From contig WTPW01000692.1 of assembly GCA_009809945.1 (NCBI GenBank), forward strand, positions 157,532-221,531: a stretch of DNA of 64,000 nucleotides, written 5' to 3'. Under the pieces are notes generated by a model, which was not told the origin of the DNA, searched no databases, and saw only the letters and a list, made by a program, of their open reading frames with translations. Both the position numbers and the translations under genes were made by a program. Below, in pieces: positions 10,581 through 23,041 of the stretch. The stretch comes from Gigaspora margarita (lineage: Eukaryota; Glomeromycota; Glomeromycetes; Diversisporales; Gigasporaceae). The stretch's first letter is position 1. Every line of letters begins with the position of its first letter.

Positions 10581-12734
10581 ATAGAATATAAATATAAGAT
10601 AATAGCAAATTATTAGAAAAAATATTAAATAGTTTGCTAAATTAACTGAGAAATAGAATATTGTAGACAGGTTCTTTAAAGAAGAGAATAAGACAAAAAC
10701 ATTAGTCACTAATCTAGCTCTAGCTCTCAAAGAGACAGAAGTATACTAAAAAACCAAATAAGAACAAGAAATTTACAGAAGTTTAGAGAAAAAAGTATCT
10801 GGTCACAAATTTATAAACTAATTAAATGTATATAGGATAATTAGTTCCAGAACATAATATCAGAAATTACTAAAAAAAATAATAGAGTATTAAAAAATCT
10901 TAAGACTAAGATAGCACTTAGCATCTTTGGTATTATGTATAATTTGATTAAAAGTGCAAGCCCTGCTACTCAAAATATTTTCTAGCAGTTTTTGAATTTT
11001 TATATTAAAAAGATAACAATTTTTAATAAGTGAAAATGTGCTCAAATTTACCTAATCTTCAAGGATGCAAGTTGGGATTATGACTTGAAAAATATTAGGC
11101 CAATTGCTCTTTTGAAAACCTTCAGAAAGTAAATGATCAAGATACTAACAAACAGACTTTTAAAGATCATGATCAAACACCAAATCCTAAAAGAATAGAA
11201 TTTTGTGAGAGTTGAAATGGTTCTACAAAACATCCAATGTATATAGTTAATATAATCATGGAAGATATAAAGGAAAAGAATATAGAACCGTAACTAGTCC
11301 TTTAGGATATAAAGAAACCATTTGATTCAGTTTTATTAAAAATGCTTAGAAAGTTATAGAAAGAATTAAAATTCTAAATAGAACAATAGAATTAATTTTG
11401 TTACTTTTTGAAAACCAAATATTAAAAGTTATAATAGCAGCTAGTCTCACAGATCTAGTTAAGATATCAGATAAATTAAACAGGATGAGTTTCTCTTTTT
11501 TACTATTATAGGCATTTTTTATAACCCCTTCTAGTAAGAGTTCAAAAATCTAAGAAGTTGGGTATTAATAGAGGTTTCAGAATTCAAATTTGATCAAAAA
11601 GATGAAAAAAAAGAAAAAAGCCAAAGTGGTAGTAGTTGTATATACAGATGATACTATCTGGATTGCCCTAAATAAACAGATTATAGAAAAAACATTATTA
11701 ATAGTGAATAAGTTTTTCTATATAAAGATATACAAATTAACAAAAAAAGTCTAGTTTAATTGTTTTCAATTCAAAAACAAAAGCAAAAAAGAAAAATATT
11801 GCATTCGACAATAAGTCTATAGTAGAAGAAAAATCACATAATATAACAAGAATATTGGACACCTAATTAAATAGCAGATTAAATAAAAGAAAATTGTTTA
11901 TAAAAGCCAGTTCAGTTACTAAAAATAGAAAAAATTAATGATCATTTACTTGTATATATTAATAATATGTGTATATTATTTCTAAATTGTGCTACCTGTT
12001 ATAGCTTTCAAGAAGGTTCAAAATGGTAATTAACAAAATTTATTAGCTAATCCTCAAACTGATAAAAAACAAATTGAAGCTACAATATACAACATCTAAT
12101 TATATAGTAATTTATAGGAATATTGAAAATATTAGAACTTTTGAACTATTAAATAATGAAAAACAAATAGGTATAATTACCAAAATGAGAATTGAGCAAG
12201 AATACAAATTAGCTAGTTTGGTCAAAAACCTTAAATACTATAACAAAAAAAAGATAAAAGTTCTCAGAAAGGTGTAAAAATTCAATTAGGCCTTGGTGGC
12301 CTTGTTGAAAACAGAAAAGAATAACATATTAATTAGAGCAAATCAAAATGATTGGAAGTAAATTAGAGTTAGTAACCTATCTATAGTCTGCTCAAGAAAA
12401 AGTTGGTAATAAAAAGGTGCTAATAATACTTGATCTAGAATTTTGAAACAACTCCTCAATAAGCAGGGTAACAGGCACATCTTTTGGAGTCAATATAAAT
12501 ATTTAAAAGCTGCATCTAACAAGGAAAGACCCCTTTTTTGGTTCAAATCTTTAAAAGAAACAGTATTGTTAAATTCAATATTAAGAGAAATTAAGCAGAA
12601 ATTCTAAACATGAAGTTTGAATAAACTGATACTTATAGTTAAAAAAAAAAGATTTCATCAGACAAGTGCAAAAAAGAATAGGTTCTGCTAAAAGAAAAGA
12701 AAAATGAAGTAGATATATGAAGAGTAATAACAAG
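10581..12734 (+). pseudogene. Dead LINE reverse transcriptase (LINE-A, first part)
   Basis: The clearest part is near 11060-11180: the frame reads NIRPIALLKTFRK then KILTNRLLKIMIKHQILKE. This matches the 'RPI-LL---RK---KI--NRL' block that precedes the catalytic core of LINE reverse transcriptases. Several stop codons and frame changes follow. A degenerate tail runs to the SINE-like insertion. The element continues after that insertion (13761-14634) and after a family G copy (16610-17998). In life it would make an RT for target-primed retrotransposition; this copy cannot. Only part of the upstream sequence can be assigned. Confidence 0.7.
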
Positions 12735-12747
12735 AAAAAGAAAATAG

Positions 12748-13747
12748 ATGGGTGTGGTGACTTAGGGAAGTTGGTAAGTTGTCACCCCCAAGCGGCAGGT
12801 CTAGGGTTCAAATCCTACTGGCGACGCTTTAAAAATAAAACCTGTAGTACGGTAACTATTGTCTTGTCGATCGGTTGGGTATATTACCTGTAATCCTTGG
12901 TTACCATCTAGAATGGGAGCTTTTAGGCGTATTTGTGCATCATTACACAGACAAATCCAAGGGACCGGAGAAATGGAAACCCGTTTGGCAAGTCCCGAGT
13001 AAGGAGGTAGCAAAGATCTTTGATAGTGCTACCAAAACTGGAGAATCAGAAACCGAAGCCAGAATATCGGACGAATAAAGACCCTCAGGGACAGGGGTTC
13101 ACCAACCTGGCCACCAGAGTCGCACCAGAGGAAAAGGACCTATGCTATAGAAGTAGGTACCAAGAGAAGAAAGAACCATAGTGGCACCTAATGCCGGGTT
13201 AATCGACCCTTCCGGGCTAACTGGTTTGGAAGTTTGGGTAGCTGGTGTAAGGACCGGTAGGATGGTAGAGGTGGGTGCTGGGGTTGGAGCAAACTTTACA
13301 AGGGCATAAAGTAGGTAACGGTAGCGGTTTAATGGTTAGCCCTGATTGCAAGTATATAGGTAAAGCTGTAGCGTAAGTTACCGAAGTGTAGATATTACCT
13401 GGGTGGGACAGGGACTGCTCTACCAAGTTTCCTGCGAGGATAAACTAGTCCTAAGGGCTATGGCAGTAAATGATCTGAGGTCCGGACTGACTGTATATGT
13501 ACTGCGGATACCGGTAAAACAGTTGAGATTGGTCAAGGAACTAAAGATCAGAGGGTTTAAATAGCAATTCCCGTAGTTAGGTTGCAGGTATGGCATCTAG
13601 TGTGGAACCTTCGGGCGGACCACTTAAATTAGACACCAAAAGTGTACGTGTGGCTAGTTGTACTTTCATCCAAGTGTAACTTTCTGATATGTAAACTGAA
13701 TAAATCCTAGGCCCAAGCAGGCACTTTGAAACCAAAAAAAAAAAATA
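12748..13747 (+). mobile_element. tRNA-headed SINE-like retroposon (copy 2)
   Basis: The 5' head GTGGTGACTTAGGGAAGTTGG and the perfect B-box match GGTTCAAATCC (near 12807) indicate a Pol III-type internal promoter derived from a tRNA. The body has no intact frame. The 3' part, around CCTTCGGGCGGAC, matches copy 1. It ends in an A-rich tail. A 13-base target duplication AAAAAGAAAATAG flanks it (12735-12747 and 13748-13760), placing the insertion within the dead LINE-A. It is therefore younger than LINE-A. Confidence 0.78.
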
Positions 13748-13760
13748 AAAAAGAAAATAG

Positions 13761-14634
13761 TTTTACTAAAAAAATGATCATTTGTTAAAAAAAAAGAAAG
13801 TAAAATCGATTGGTTACAAGTTAGGCAGAGTCCAAGAATAATATACAGCTTGAATAGGTTCAAAAAAAGAGAATTTTTACTTTAATGCAGTGCATTAAAA
13901 AACAAAAGAATGATTGAATAGCTAACATTTCTTTGGATATCTTAAAGAGGTTTTTAAAAAAGAGAAAGATCAATAAAGAGGAATTAGATAGGGTTTCCAA
14001 AGCAAGTCTGACAGAAGTAATAGTTATAAAAAGGGTAGAAGTAGAGTTAATCAAAAGGCAAAGTTTTAGTAATTATTATGAGAATCTGTTGTTAGAGTAG
14101 CTAGATAGAAATATTAGTATAGATAATAAGTTAGTAGTTTTTTATACAGATGTGTTACTGTTTAAAGAGAATTCAAAAAGAATGGGTTTGCAAGCAAGTT
14201 ATGGTTGAATACAGGTTGACAAAGATAAAAAGATATTAATTCAGAAAAGAATATTTAGTATACAAAATTGACTTTTGTTAACAAGAACAAAGTTAGTAGC
14301 AATTTGGATAGCAGATAGTATTACTAATAGTTTTACAAGATAGTATAGTTAAAATATATACAGATAGTGCTACTACTATTTTAGAAATCAATAGAGATAA
14401 GAAAATTAAGACAAATAGAGAATAGCTTTGGTAAAAGAATTACAATCTGTTGCTAAATATTTTGAATATAAAACATATCAAAAATTTAAGAATAAAGCTA
14501 ATTAAAGTTAAAGACCATAGCAATAATTATTGAAATAATAGTGTAGACAGATTGGCAAAAGGGAGCAGATAGTAATACTGCTAGCTATGCAATGCATAGA
14601 ACCAAGTTCAAGAATAAGATACAATATACATCAC
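13761..14634 (+). pseudogene. LINE-A continued: RNase H region
   Basis: Near 14125-14160 the frame reads VVFYTD. Near 14350 it reads IYTDSATTILEI, and near 14505-14570 it reads KVKDHSNNYWNNSVDRLAKG. These match the RNase H sequence of LINEs: first Asp in YTD, second Asp in TDS, then the H...N..D.LAK block. The insertion at 12748-13747 lies between it and the RT part. Frame breaks are present, so the enzyme is dead. Confidence 0.72.
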
Positions 14635-16609
14635 GAAATATTTTAAGTAGCTATATATCGATATATAACACATAATCGTTTTATATCGATTAAAATTAAA
14701 CATTATATATCGATTAACTTGTTATAAATCGATATATATCTAATCGATAAATATCATAATTAAAATATAAATCGTTATTCATCTGCTAATCGATAGTTAT
14801 CGTATTTATTATAGCGCGAAGCACCACCTATCATATTTTTTTTTATTTTTTAAATTACAGTAGTAGTTTCGAAATGGTTCAAAACATTTCAAAAATATTT
14901 TAGAATTGTAAAACCAAGCAATCTGTAACCTGCATTATACCAAGCGCGCATTGGACTATATTTGCAAAATGTTTTGAAATTTTGTATGATGTATTGATAA
15001 AATTTTGCATTACACAATTAGATTAGATCTTTTGTTTATAAATTAGATCTTCTATATTGTTTTTTTTTGTTTTGTTTTGTTTTTTTTTATTTTCGTTTTG
15101 TTTTTTTCTGTTTTCGTTTTGTTTTTTTTTTTATTTTTTAATTTTTTTTCATTTTATTTGGCACTTTACAAGAATACCAGCCTTTTGCAAAGAAAACCAA
15201 CAATTTTTTGGCACTATGCAAGTACACCAAAATGACTTCACAAGCCAATTCAAACTTCCAACACTTTGCAAGAACTCTTCTAAATCTTCAAGAATGCTTC
15301 TTTAGAGAAATGATTTAGTTAGGCGCAAGTTTTCACAGTTTTTCACTTATTTATTTTCTCGTTTGATACTTTTGTTTTTGTTGTTTTGGTTTTTTTTTTT
15401 AAATTTTTTTTATTAATTTATTTTATTCCAGTACTTTGTGAGAACATGCTTCTTTAGAGAAATAATTTAGTAGGCGCAAGTATTCGCAAGTATTCACAAG
15501 TTAACCTAGTACTTTACTAGGTTTCAACAATTTCTGAATTTGAACTCTTACTTCAAAAAAATAGAGATTTGGGGCTTCATTTATTTTTTTTTATTAAGTT
15601 TGCTTACATATTTTATTTTTTTTTTTTACTTATTTTTTTACTTTTATTTTATTTATTCCTGACTTTCTTCGGAACTTTGCAAGAAACAACCTGACTTTCT
15701 GGCACTTTACAAGAACATTAACTCTAACTTCTCTGCCACTTTGCAAGAATCTACTAGATTCTCTAACAATTTCAAAAACTCCTACGCTTCTGAGAAATAG
15801 TTTTTTTTTTACTTCTCTACTATTTTTAGGAAGTAGTGAATATGAGCAAAGAGAAATAATAGCTAACTGAAGGTGAGGAAAATAAGTGTGTAGAGCTGGT
15901 ATTATGCAACAAAGTGCAAAAGTAGTTTAGTTTAAATTATTACTATTTTTCGTTTTCATTTTTTTTTGTTATTTTTTTACTTCTCTACAATTTTTAGGAC
16001 GTAGCGAATATAAGCAAATATAAGCGAATATAAATCTGTAAAGCTAGTATTATGCAATGAAGAGTAAAAGTAGTTTACAATATTACTATTTTTTTGGTTT
16101 GTTTTTTTTGTTATTTTTTTACTTCTCTACTATTTTTAGAAAGTAGCGAATATAAGCGAATATAATAGTTAAACAAAGAAAAGAAATAATAGCTAACTGC
16201 GGGGTGAGAAAAATAAGTATATAGAGCTAGTATTATGCGATGAAGTGCGAAAGTAGTTTAAAATATTTCTATTTTTTATTTTTATTTTTTTCAGGTTTAG
16301 TTTTATTTTTTTTTGTTGTAAAGAATGTATAATAATATAAAATAAAATATATTTAATTTAAAATATAATGTATAATAATAATAATAAATAAAAAAATATA
16401 AAATTTTATATTAAAATGCAAAACCTTTTAAAATATATGAAAATCTGTAAAATGTTTAAAAATAAGTATAAAGTATAATAGTATTAATTAGAATTATTAT
16501 TCGTGATTTTTAATCCAATTACTATCAATTATTACTAATTATTATCAATTACTAACTTAATCCTCATTATGGGGATTTTAATCGATTACTAACCAATAAC
16601 TGATAAACA
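14635..16609 (+). mobile_element. Family G AT-rich element inserted in LINE-A
   Basis: It shares, in order, the TATATCGATATATAAC block (14650-14810), the core AACCTGCATTATACCAAGCG (near 14928), T-rich tracts, the CTTTGCAAGAA minisatellite, and the CTCTACTATTTTTAG-GAAGTAGCGAATAT repeats (about 15830-16160, three copies). It ends in AT-rich sequence with TCCTCATTATGGGG near 16561. The same order is seen in 32110-35315. No coding capacity. Its ends are approximate. Confidence 0.6.
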
Positions 16610-17998
16610 TTGATAGTAATCCCTGTACAAATTTTGGTAATGTATATTGGCAGGACCAACTTATTGAAATGCAAATAAAAAAAGTTATTAAGAAAATTGA
16701 AAATACAAAGATAGTAGCAGAATAGTAAATACTAAATATTTTTAGTTGGTTGGAAACTAAGAACCAACATCTTATATAAGTGTGAAAAAGTCTTTGAAAA
16801 AAAATTAAACTGCAAAGTGAAGTTAGATACACATTTATATATAAAGAAAAAAACCAAATCTTTTGATTAAATGTTTACATAGTAGGTAACCAACCTTAGA
16901 TATTCTAAAAAAAATACGCCTAGACCTATATAAGAATGATAGTTGTAAAATTTGCAAAAAGAACATTAAAAAACCCCAAGAGCACCTAGTAGTATGTGAA
17001 GCTCAAAGGGTTTAGTGGCTCAAAATAAAGAAGGTAACGATAGAGTTGGTAAAGACTCTTCTAAATAAGAATAGAAAAAATGTAAAATTATAGTAGCACA
17101 ATTGTACAGGATTGGAAAATTGAACAAGTGGATTGTTTAATAAAATTTAAATTTTTAAAATTGTCTGTAATTTTTTTTTAAAAACAAAAACCTTCTGTTC
17201 AGAATCAAGCAAATCAAATAATTAGAATAGTAATATACTACTAATTTTTACTCTATATATGTTAATAAATTAATAGACTGGACAAATTTATATATTAAAT
17301 TCACTAGATATAGAGGGTTGCTCAACCCTGCAATTGCAAGCATGCCTATTTGGCTAAAGCTTACAAGAAAGGATAGAAAGGTGAGAAGGTTTTATAAAGG
17401 GCTTATTCAAGTTTGTGATTGAAGAAAACTTAAAAAAAATAGGGTGCACAAGAGAAGAGGTAGTGATAGCTCTAGATGTTCTTCTGTATGTAACTTGAAA
17501 ATGCTTTTATGAGATTATATGAAAATGAAAATGCAAAAAAATAGTAGAATAGAAGCAAAAAAAGGAATTTGGAGAAGCCAAAAAATTCAAAGAAGGGAAA
17601 AGACCAGAAAGTTTAAGAAAAATAAAGAAAAGGGTAAATGAAAAGTGAAATGAAGTTGAAATCTGCTAAACTGCTGATAGAGAGGAACTTAAATTGTGAA
17701 GAAAAGGCCAAAAGAAAAAGAACAGAGCAAACTTAAAAAGCCTTGGATATCAGTCTAAAGGCTATAAGCAATAGAATTCTAACTAGAGGAAAGCTATTTT
17801 GGTATGGTACTTAGGCTGGTTTAACACAACCTCTAGTTTCTTATTTTTTTAAACTAGTGCATATTGTTGCACTTGGGTGCCGTAGAGTAGTCGGATAATG
17901 TAAGACTTGCTAATTAGAAGTAAACAAGTGTATAATGTAATAATATACTTAGAATCTTAATAAAGTATTGGCGAAACTGCCAAAGTGAAAAAAAAAAA
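16610..17998 (+). pseudogene. LINE-A 3' part: CCHC-like tail and A-rich 3' end
   Basis: Near 16940-17015 the frame reads DSCKICKKNIKKPQEHLVVC, a C-x2-C-x9-H-x4-C arrangement like the C-terminal zinc-binding tail of LINE ORF2 proteins. After it the sequence has no open frame. The element ends AATAAAGTATTGGCGAAACT plus a spacer and an A run (to 17998), the tail shared with the SINE-like copies. That supports the SINE-like elements using this LINE family's machinery. Confidence 0.62.
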
Positions 17999-18019
17999 TT
18001 TTAGTTTTAATACCTTTTG

Positions 18020-18066
18020 CCCATTTCTACCTATTTCTACCTATTTCTACTTATTTCTACTCATTT
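18020..18066. repeat. 10-base tandem repeat
   Basis: The unit CTATTTCTAC is repeated about five times, just 3' of the LINE-A A tail. Confidence 0.8.
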
Positions 18067-18712
18067 CAACAGAAACCCATTTACAACCCATTTACAAACC
18101 GTGATTGCGAGTAGATTCAAGAGAGATAATTGTTTATGATTGATTTAGAAATCATCTGATTGTAATATCAAGAGAGATAATAGTCTATGATTGGTTTAGA
18201 GGTGAAATTTTGTGATAAAATCGAGGACAAATTTGCGATCACAAAATTTACAGTGATGAGAGCCAAATTAGCCCATATGATATCACAAGTAATGAGCATC
18301 ATTCGCCCATATGAATTAAAACATTAAAACTCAAGATCAAATGTAACATAAAATCCAAGCCCTAACTCTAACGCTGATAGCAAATTTTTTTAGGCTGTTG
18401 AGGCCAGGGTCTTATAAATTTTATATGTGCTGCAGTTTGTAAATCCCTTAATTAAATCATTACCCTGAAAATTTTGAGACCATTAACGGTTAAGGTCCAA
18501 AGCAATATAAATAGAGTGCATCTATAACTATTTGAAAAATTTCGTAAAGCAGGTGTGTAGATATAAATAATTATATTATTTAACTAAATTCATCATATTT
18601 AGTTCTGGACACCCAATATTGTCCTCATTATTACTAGAAGATAGTTGTAGATAGTTGTACAGGACATCGATATAAGATGCAGGATTTTATTTAATGATTT
18701 AATATCGTCATC

Positions 18713-18744
<32 letters not shown>

Positions 18745-19260
18745 TTTATAAGAAAAGTAAAGGTAATATTTGCTAATATTGAATTAGAGAATTAATCACG
18801 ATCAAATCACTTCAAATTTTTTATTCTTGATCGAATAGAAAACCTAAAACATCCATAAATTTATTCGGTTCTTTTGTATTTATTCTGTTGAAATTTAGCT
18901 TTCTCTATAAATCAACAGTAGTAAAATACTTGGAAGGATAACAAATTCTCTTTTCTTATATAAAGTCTCCCGAAGAACAATTTTGAAATCGGTATCTATT
19001 AACTGTAGTTTGTCGTTCTCAATCATGTGATGCAATTCAATAATTAAGCACGTGACCATTGTTCAATAGCTTTGAGTTCTTTGAATGCATCACATGAATT
19101 ATAACGTCGCGTTTTGACGCGCGGTTCATTATTATTTTAATTTTTATCTGATCGTAACACAACTATACTAGTATTATACTCGGCATATAAATATGGTGAT
19201 CAAAGTAGTCTTTATTCTTTAACACATACGTATTTCTTGTATCACATTCGTTAATATTAA
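18067..19260. other. Intergenic sequence upstream of the NUR1-like gene
   Basis: It contains a degenerate duplication of about 60 bases (TCAAGAGAGATAAT at 18118 and 18168), a second pair around GCCCATATGA (18270 and 18312), and a T run at about 18716-18734. A TATA-like CATATAAATA near 19184 sits about 75 bases before the NUR1-like ATG and could be its core promoter. No gene is seen. Confidence 0.45.
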
Positions 19261-20589
19261 ATGCCTGATTCAATTGAACGAAATCGTCACAGAAGAGTAA
19301 TAAGGCGGGTACCATTGTGGGAAAGAATCACAAGCTGGCCGAGTAATAAGTTAACTGAAATTCAAGAAGATTGGGCCTTAAATGATTGGGACAGTATTTA
19401 TAAAAAGTTAAGGTGGGTAAAATAATTCTCGTTAGATATATATTACATATATTGACAGAGTAAAATAATTATTATTTCTTAAAAAAAAAAAAAACGAACA
19501 GTTGGCCGGTCTCCTTATTTTTGAATGGACTTTCGATATCTCTTCGTCTTAGTTATTGGTTTAGCAGTTCAAAAAAATATGATCCAGTTTTTAACCCCCG
19601 AATGAGTACATTTGAACTTTGGGTATGATAAATTATTAATTTTTTACTTGTTTATTTTAAACAACTTGTTAACAATAAACATTCAATATTATTATTATTA
19701 TTATTATTTTATATATAGATAGCGCTTTTTGAATGGATATTATTGATTTTGAGTATCGCGAATGCTATTTTCGTATATATGTCTGTTAAGGAATATCAAA
19801 TGTTTGAGCACGACATCGATGTAATAGTCATATAAACAAATATTTTACCTCTTGAAAAAAGAATGTGGTGATTTAATTGATTCAAAATTACTGACATATA
19901 TATTGGTTTATCTATAAGAGTCGTCCAAATTCACCAAATGCTTATTTGAAGGAAATTGGAGATACTAATTATTGGATCTCTTCGTTTCCTGGAAATATTA
20001 TGTGAGTTAATTCTATTATAAAAAAATTTTATATTATATAACTATTTAACATAGTTCTAATATTTGTAGTTATGGCTTGTATTCTCGATTTTTTGATGAA
20101 ACGGTTATTAACGAAGAACGTCAATATGTGTGGGTCATTAGAACATGGGATCCGCCAATTTTTTTTCTCAATATTTTCTGGTAATATATCCCATATTTTG
20201 ATTGGTATTTTGTTTGTAAAAGATGATTTATATAAAATATATATTTCAGCTATTACTCTCCTGCACAAGTTTTAATCCTCCAGTACCTTGATGCCAATAA
20301 TTATCAACACATCCTTCTGGCCGCTGCTTTTGTTGGATTTAACGTATGTTATTTTTATCAACAAAAAATAATTATAAATAATCCAATTACTTACTTGCTT
20401 TTTAATTGATAGTTAAAAATGGTTATTAAAATTTACGAAGAGTTAATCAAAGATAAACAATTGATTGCGGGTGAAATTATGAATGAATATAATAAGAAAT
20501 TAGTTTATCCACACTTATTCGTCCGCAAATTCGAAATAGGTACACAAACTAATCCTGTATCAACTTGGGAATTGGAGGGATATGGTTAA
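19261..20589 (+). CDS. NUR1: NUR1/Mug154-like nuclear rim membrane protein (DUF2418), 7 exons
   Basis: Exons 19261-19412, 19502-19622, 19719-19820, 19919-20001, 20070-20180, 20250-20343 and 20413-20589 join in phase to 279 codons, all with GT-AG introns of 69-98 bases. The N-terminus has RRVPLWERI. Next are hydrophobic segments (LFLNGLSISLRLSYW, then FEWILLILSIANAIFVY). A WDPPIFFLNIFCYYSPAQV block follows, then a last hydrophobic stretch and a tail with NEYNKKLVYPHLF and GTQT. These are the hallmarks I know from fungal Nur1/Mug154. Nur1 is an inner-nuclear-membrane protein that works with LEM-domain partners to anchor rDNA or heterochromatin; that role is inferred. In exon 5 the correct frame is not the one with the internal ATG; it reads YGLYSRFFDETV. 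At about 280 aa it is compact for the family. The neighbouring MTG1-like gene starts 738 bases downstream on the same strand. Confidence 0.82.
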
Positions 20590-21327
20590 GTTAACGAATG
20601 TTTTAATTAAACAATAAAGATAGATTTTTGTACAGTTTTTTTTTTTTATCCTTAATAATGTAATGGTTTAGTTCAATGCCGGGAATGCTAATTTTAAAAT
20701 TAAGAGTACCATTTTTGTAATTGAAAAGTGAATGATTTAAAATTTGGTTGATATTTGAGCCTTATAAATTAATTTGTCTTTGAAAAAATAAAAAACACAA
20801 CACGACACGATCTGATTATAAATTTTCGTGACACAATGAAGCCTATATCAGATATACAGTTTTTTTTAAAACAATAGAATTATACCATTCTTAACATCTT
20901 TACTTGTGCTTTTAACGTTAAATGTGAAGCAAAACTGGATAAAGTGACTTGACACGAAACAACTATCATGTTTTATACGTTTCAAATGATCTTATTTTTT
21001 ATTATAAGCGCTAATAATTGCTGCTAAGTAAAAAATTTTAATCGGCTAAAATATATTCGTATGAATTATTTCGGAAGTTTCGAAAAAAAACTTGAATTGA
21101 CAAGTTTTATACTATATAACACAATATGTAATACAGTATATGAAAAAAAAACTTTACTTATCGAAATAATGCCATTGCTTTTATATTGTCATTAAAAATC
21201 ACGGACATCTATATGATGTTTGTTACCAATCAAGTGTTTGTATGCTATCTTGCAGATCCACAATTGATATATATATATATGATATATGGGTAAACGTTAA
21301 TCAACATCTTTTTTAACACAAATTAAT
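20590..21327. other. Intergenic sequence between the NUR1- and MTG1-like genes
   Basis: AT-rich sequence holding the 3' flank of the NUR1-like gene and the promoter region of the MTG1-like gene. Apart from a short (TA)n near 21270, no element is recognised. Confidence 0.5.
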
Positions 21328-22111
21328 ATGATATCACCATTATTTACAATTCGTCCAAATTTCGTTTTTGATAAAGCTATAAATTGGTTTCCAGGCCATA
21401 TGGCTAAAGGATTAAGAGTAATTTCAGAAAGATTATCAAGTGTAGATGTAGTTGTTGAAGTAAGGGATGCTAGGATATCCTTTAAATTTTTTAACATATA
21501 TTATATCGATACAATTCGATGAATTAATTCATAATTTTTTTTTTAAAAAAAGTCAGATTAACACCTTAACATAGAAACAAATTCTAAATCTCAATACATT
21601 CCTTTATCTTCTATAAATAATAAATTTGAAGATATAGCAAAGTTAAAAGATCGAATTATAGTTTATAATAAAGCAGATTTGGCTGATGAAAGTGCTCAAA
21701 TGGTAATTTTACATACAGTATATTTATATAAAAAAAATGTGAATTCAAAGATATACTACATGTAGTTTTTTTTTTTCTTAAAATGTTTTTTTTTTACAAA
21801 AGTCAATAACAGATGCATTTAGAGAATATCGTAAACAACGTGTAATTTTTACGGATGCCAATACGGATAAGAATGTAAAGATGATAATCGATTTTGCAGC
21901 AAGTATTGTATTTATAAAAATTGATATTTAATTTTTTTTTTATCATAATTATTTAAACATTAACTAAAATGTATAACATTTATAATTTTAGACAAAGCAA
22001 TAAAAGAACCAGAAAAATATCCATATGTTACTGTAATGGTGGTTGGTATGCCAAACGTTGGGAAATCATCCTTGATTAATTCTATGAGAAGACTTGGTAT
22101 ACATAAAGGTA

Positions 22112-22156
<45 letters not shown>

Positions 22157-23041
22157 GTAAAATTTAATTTAATCGACTAAAGATGTTGAATATATTTTTT
22201 TTATATTAGGAAAGGCAGTAAAAACAGGTGCTTTACCAGGTGTGACAAGATCCGTTTCCGCTACATCAATTAAAGTATCGGAAGATCCAACTGTTTATTT
22301 GATTGACACTCCCGGTATATTTTAACTCTAATATAATGTTTATTATCATTATTATTTAATTTGGATTTAATTAACTATGATAACTAATCTTTAGGTGTTA
22401 TGATACCTCATATTACTGATCCTGTAGCTTCTCTAAAGGTTGCATTGACAGGTATGGGCTTTAATTGTAAAATTTTCAATTTAATCATCGAAAATTACAA
22501 TTTTATCTTTTTTTTTTGTTAGGTGGCATTAGAGATCATTTATCAGATGAAGAAATTATGGCAGACTATTTACTTTGGAGATTAAATAATTTTGGAAACT
22601 TTAGGTATTTACATTATTTATATTATTTAAATGTTAAATTAACAAAATTTATTAATTATATATATATAATATATTTTTAAAATTAAAAAAAGTTACGTTG
22701 AAAAATTCAAACTTTCACATCCTACAGATTCGATTGAATTTTTACTCCCGGAAATTTCGAAACGTATTGGTGCATTACAAAAATATGGCGAATATGATTT
22801 AAATAAATCTGCAATATTTTTCATTAAACAATTTAGAAATGGTAAATATGGTAGGTATACTTTAGATGATGTATCACCTGAAGGTTTAAAAACTTATTTT
22901 ACGGGAGGTGGTGGTTCTGACAAAGATATAATTATGAGTAAGAATCAAAGAAAAAAGTTGGAATGGGGAAAGGTCATGGAGAAAAGGTTAAATAGATGGA
23001 AGAAACATGGTTATTTAACTGGAAAAGGTAAACGGTCGTAA
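21328..23041 (+). CDS. MTG1: MTG1-like circularly permuted GTPase (YlqF/MTG1 family), 8 exons
   Basis: Exons 21328-21474, 21571-21702, 21803-21902, 21992-22108, 22210-22314, 22395-22451, 22523-22604 and 22693-23041 give 362 aa. Motifs are in permuted order: NWFPGHMAKG (19-28), VEVRDAR ending at residue 49, G4 NKAD (82-85), G1 GMPNVGKSS (145-153), GVTR as G2 region (176-179) and G3 DTPG (198-201). A C-terminal domain follows. MTG1 proteins are mitochondrial GTPases that help mature the large ribosomal subunit; length and motif order fit. The first intron does not have a good GT-AG solution. After AGG (21472-21474) comes ATATCCTTT, the exact U12-type AT-AC donor, and the phase-compatible end is ...TTAAC at 21570. 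The other six introns (57 to 100 bases by sequence) are GT-AG. Intron 4 contains a T run of about 40. If the first junction is wrong, only the few residues after DAR change. Confidence 0.88.

Noticed and set aside
12801..13426. ORFs within the SINE-like copy 2
   Set aside because: They are not conserved in copy 1 and lie in a Pol III-type retroposon body.
20029..20275. ORFs on both strands over NUR1 exon 5, including one with an internal ATG
   Set aside because: The phase-consistent spliced frame is different and contains the family motif, so these are shadows.
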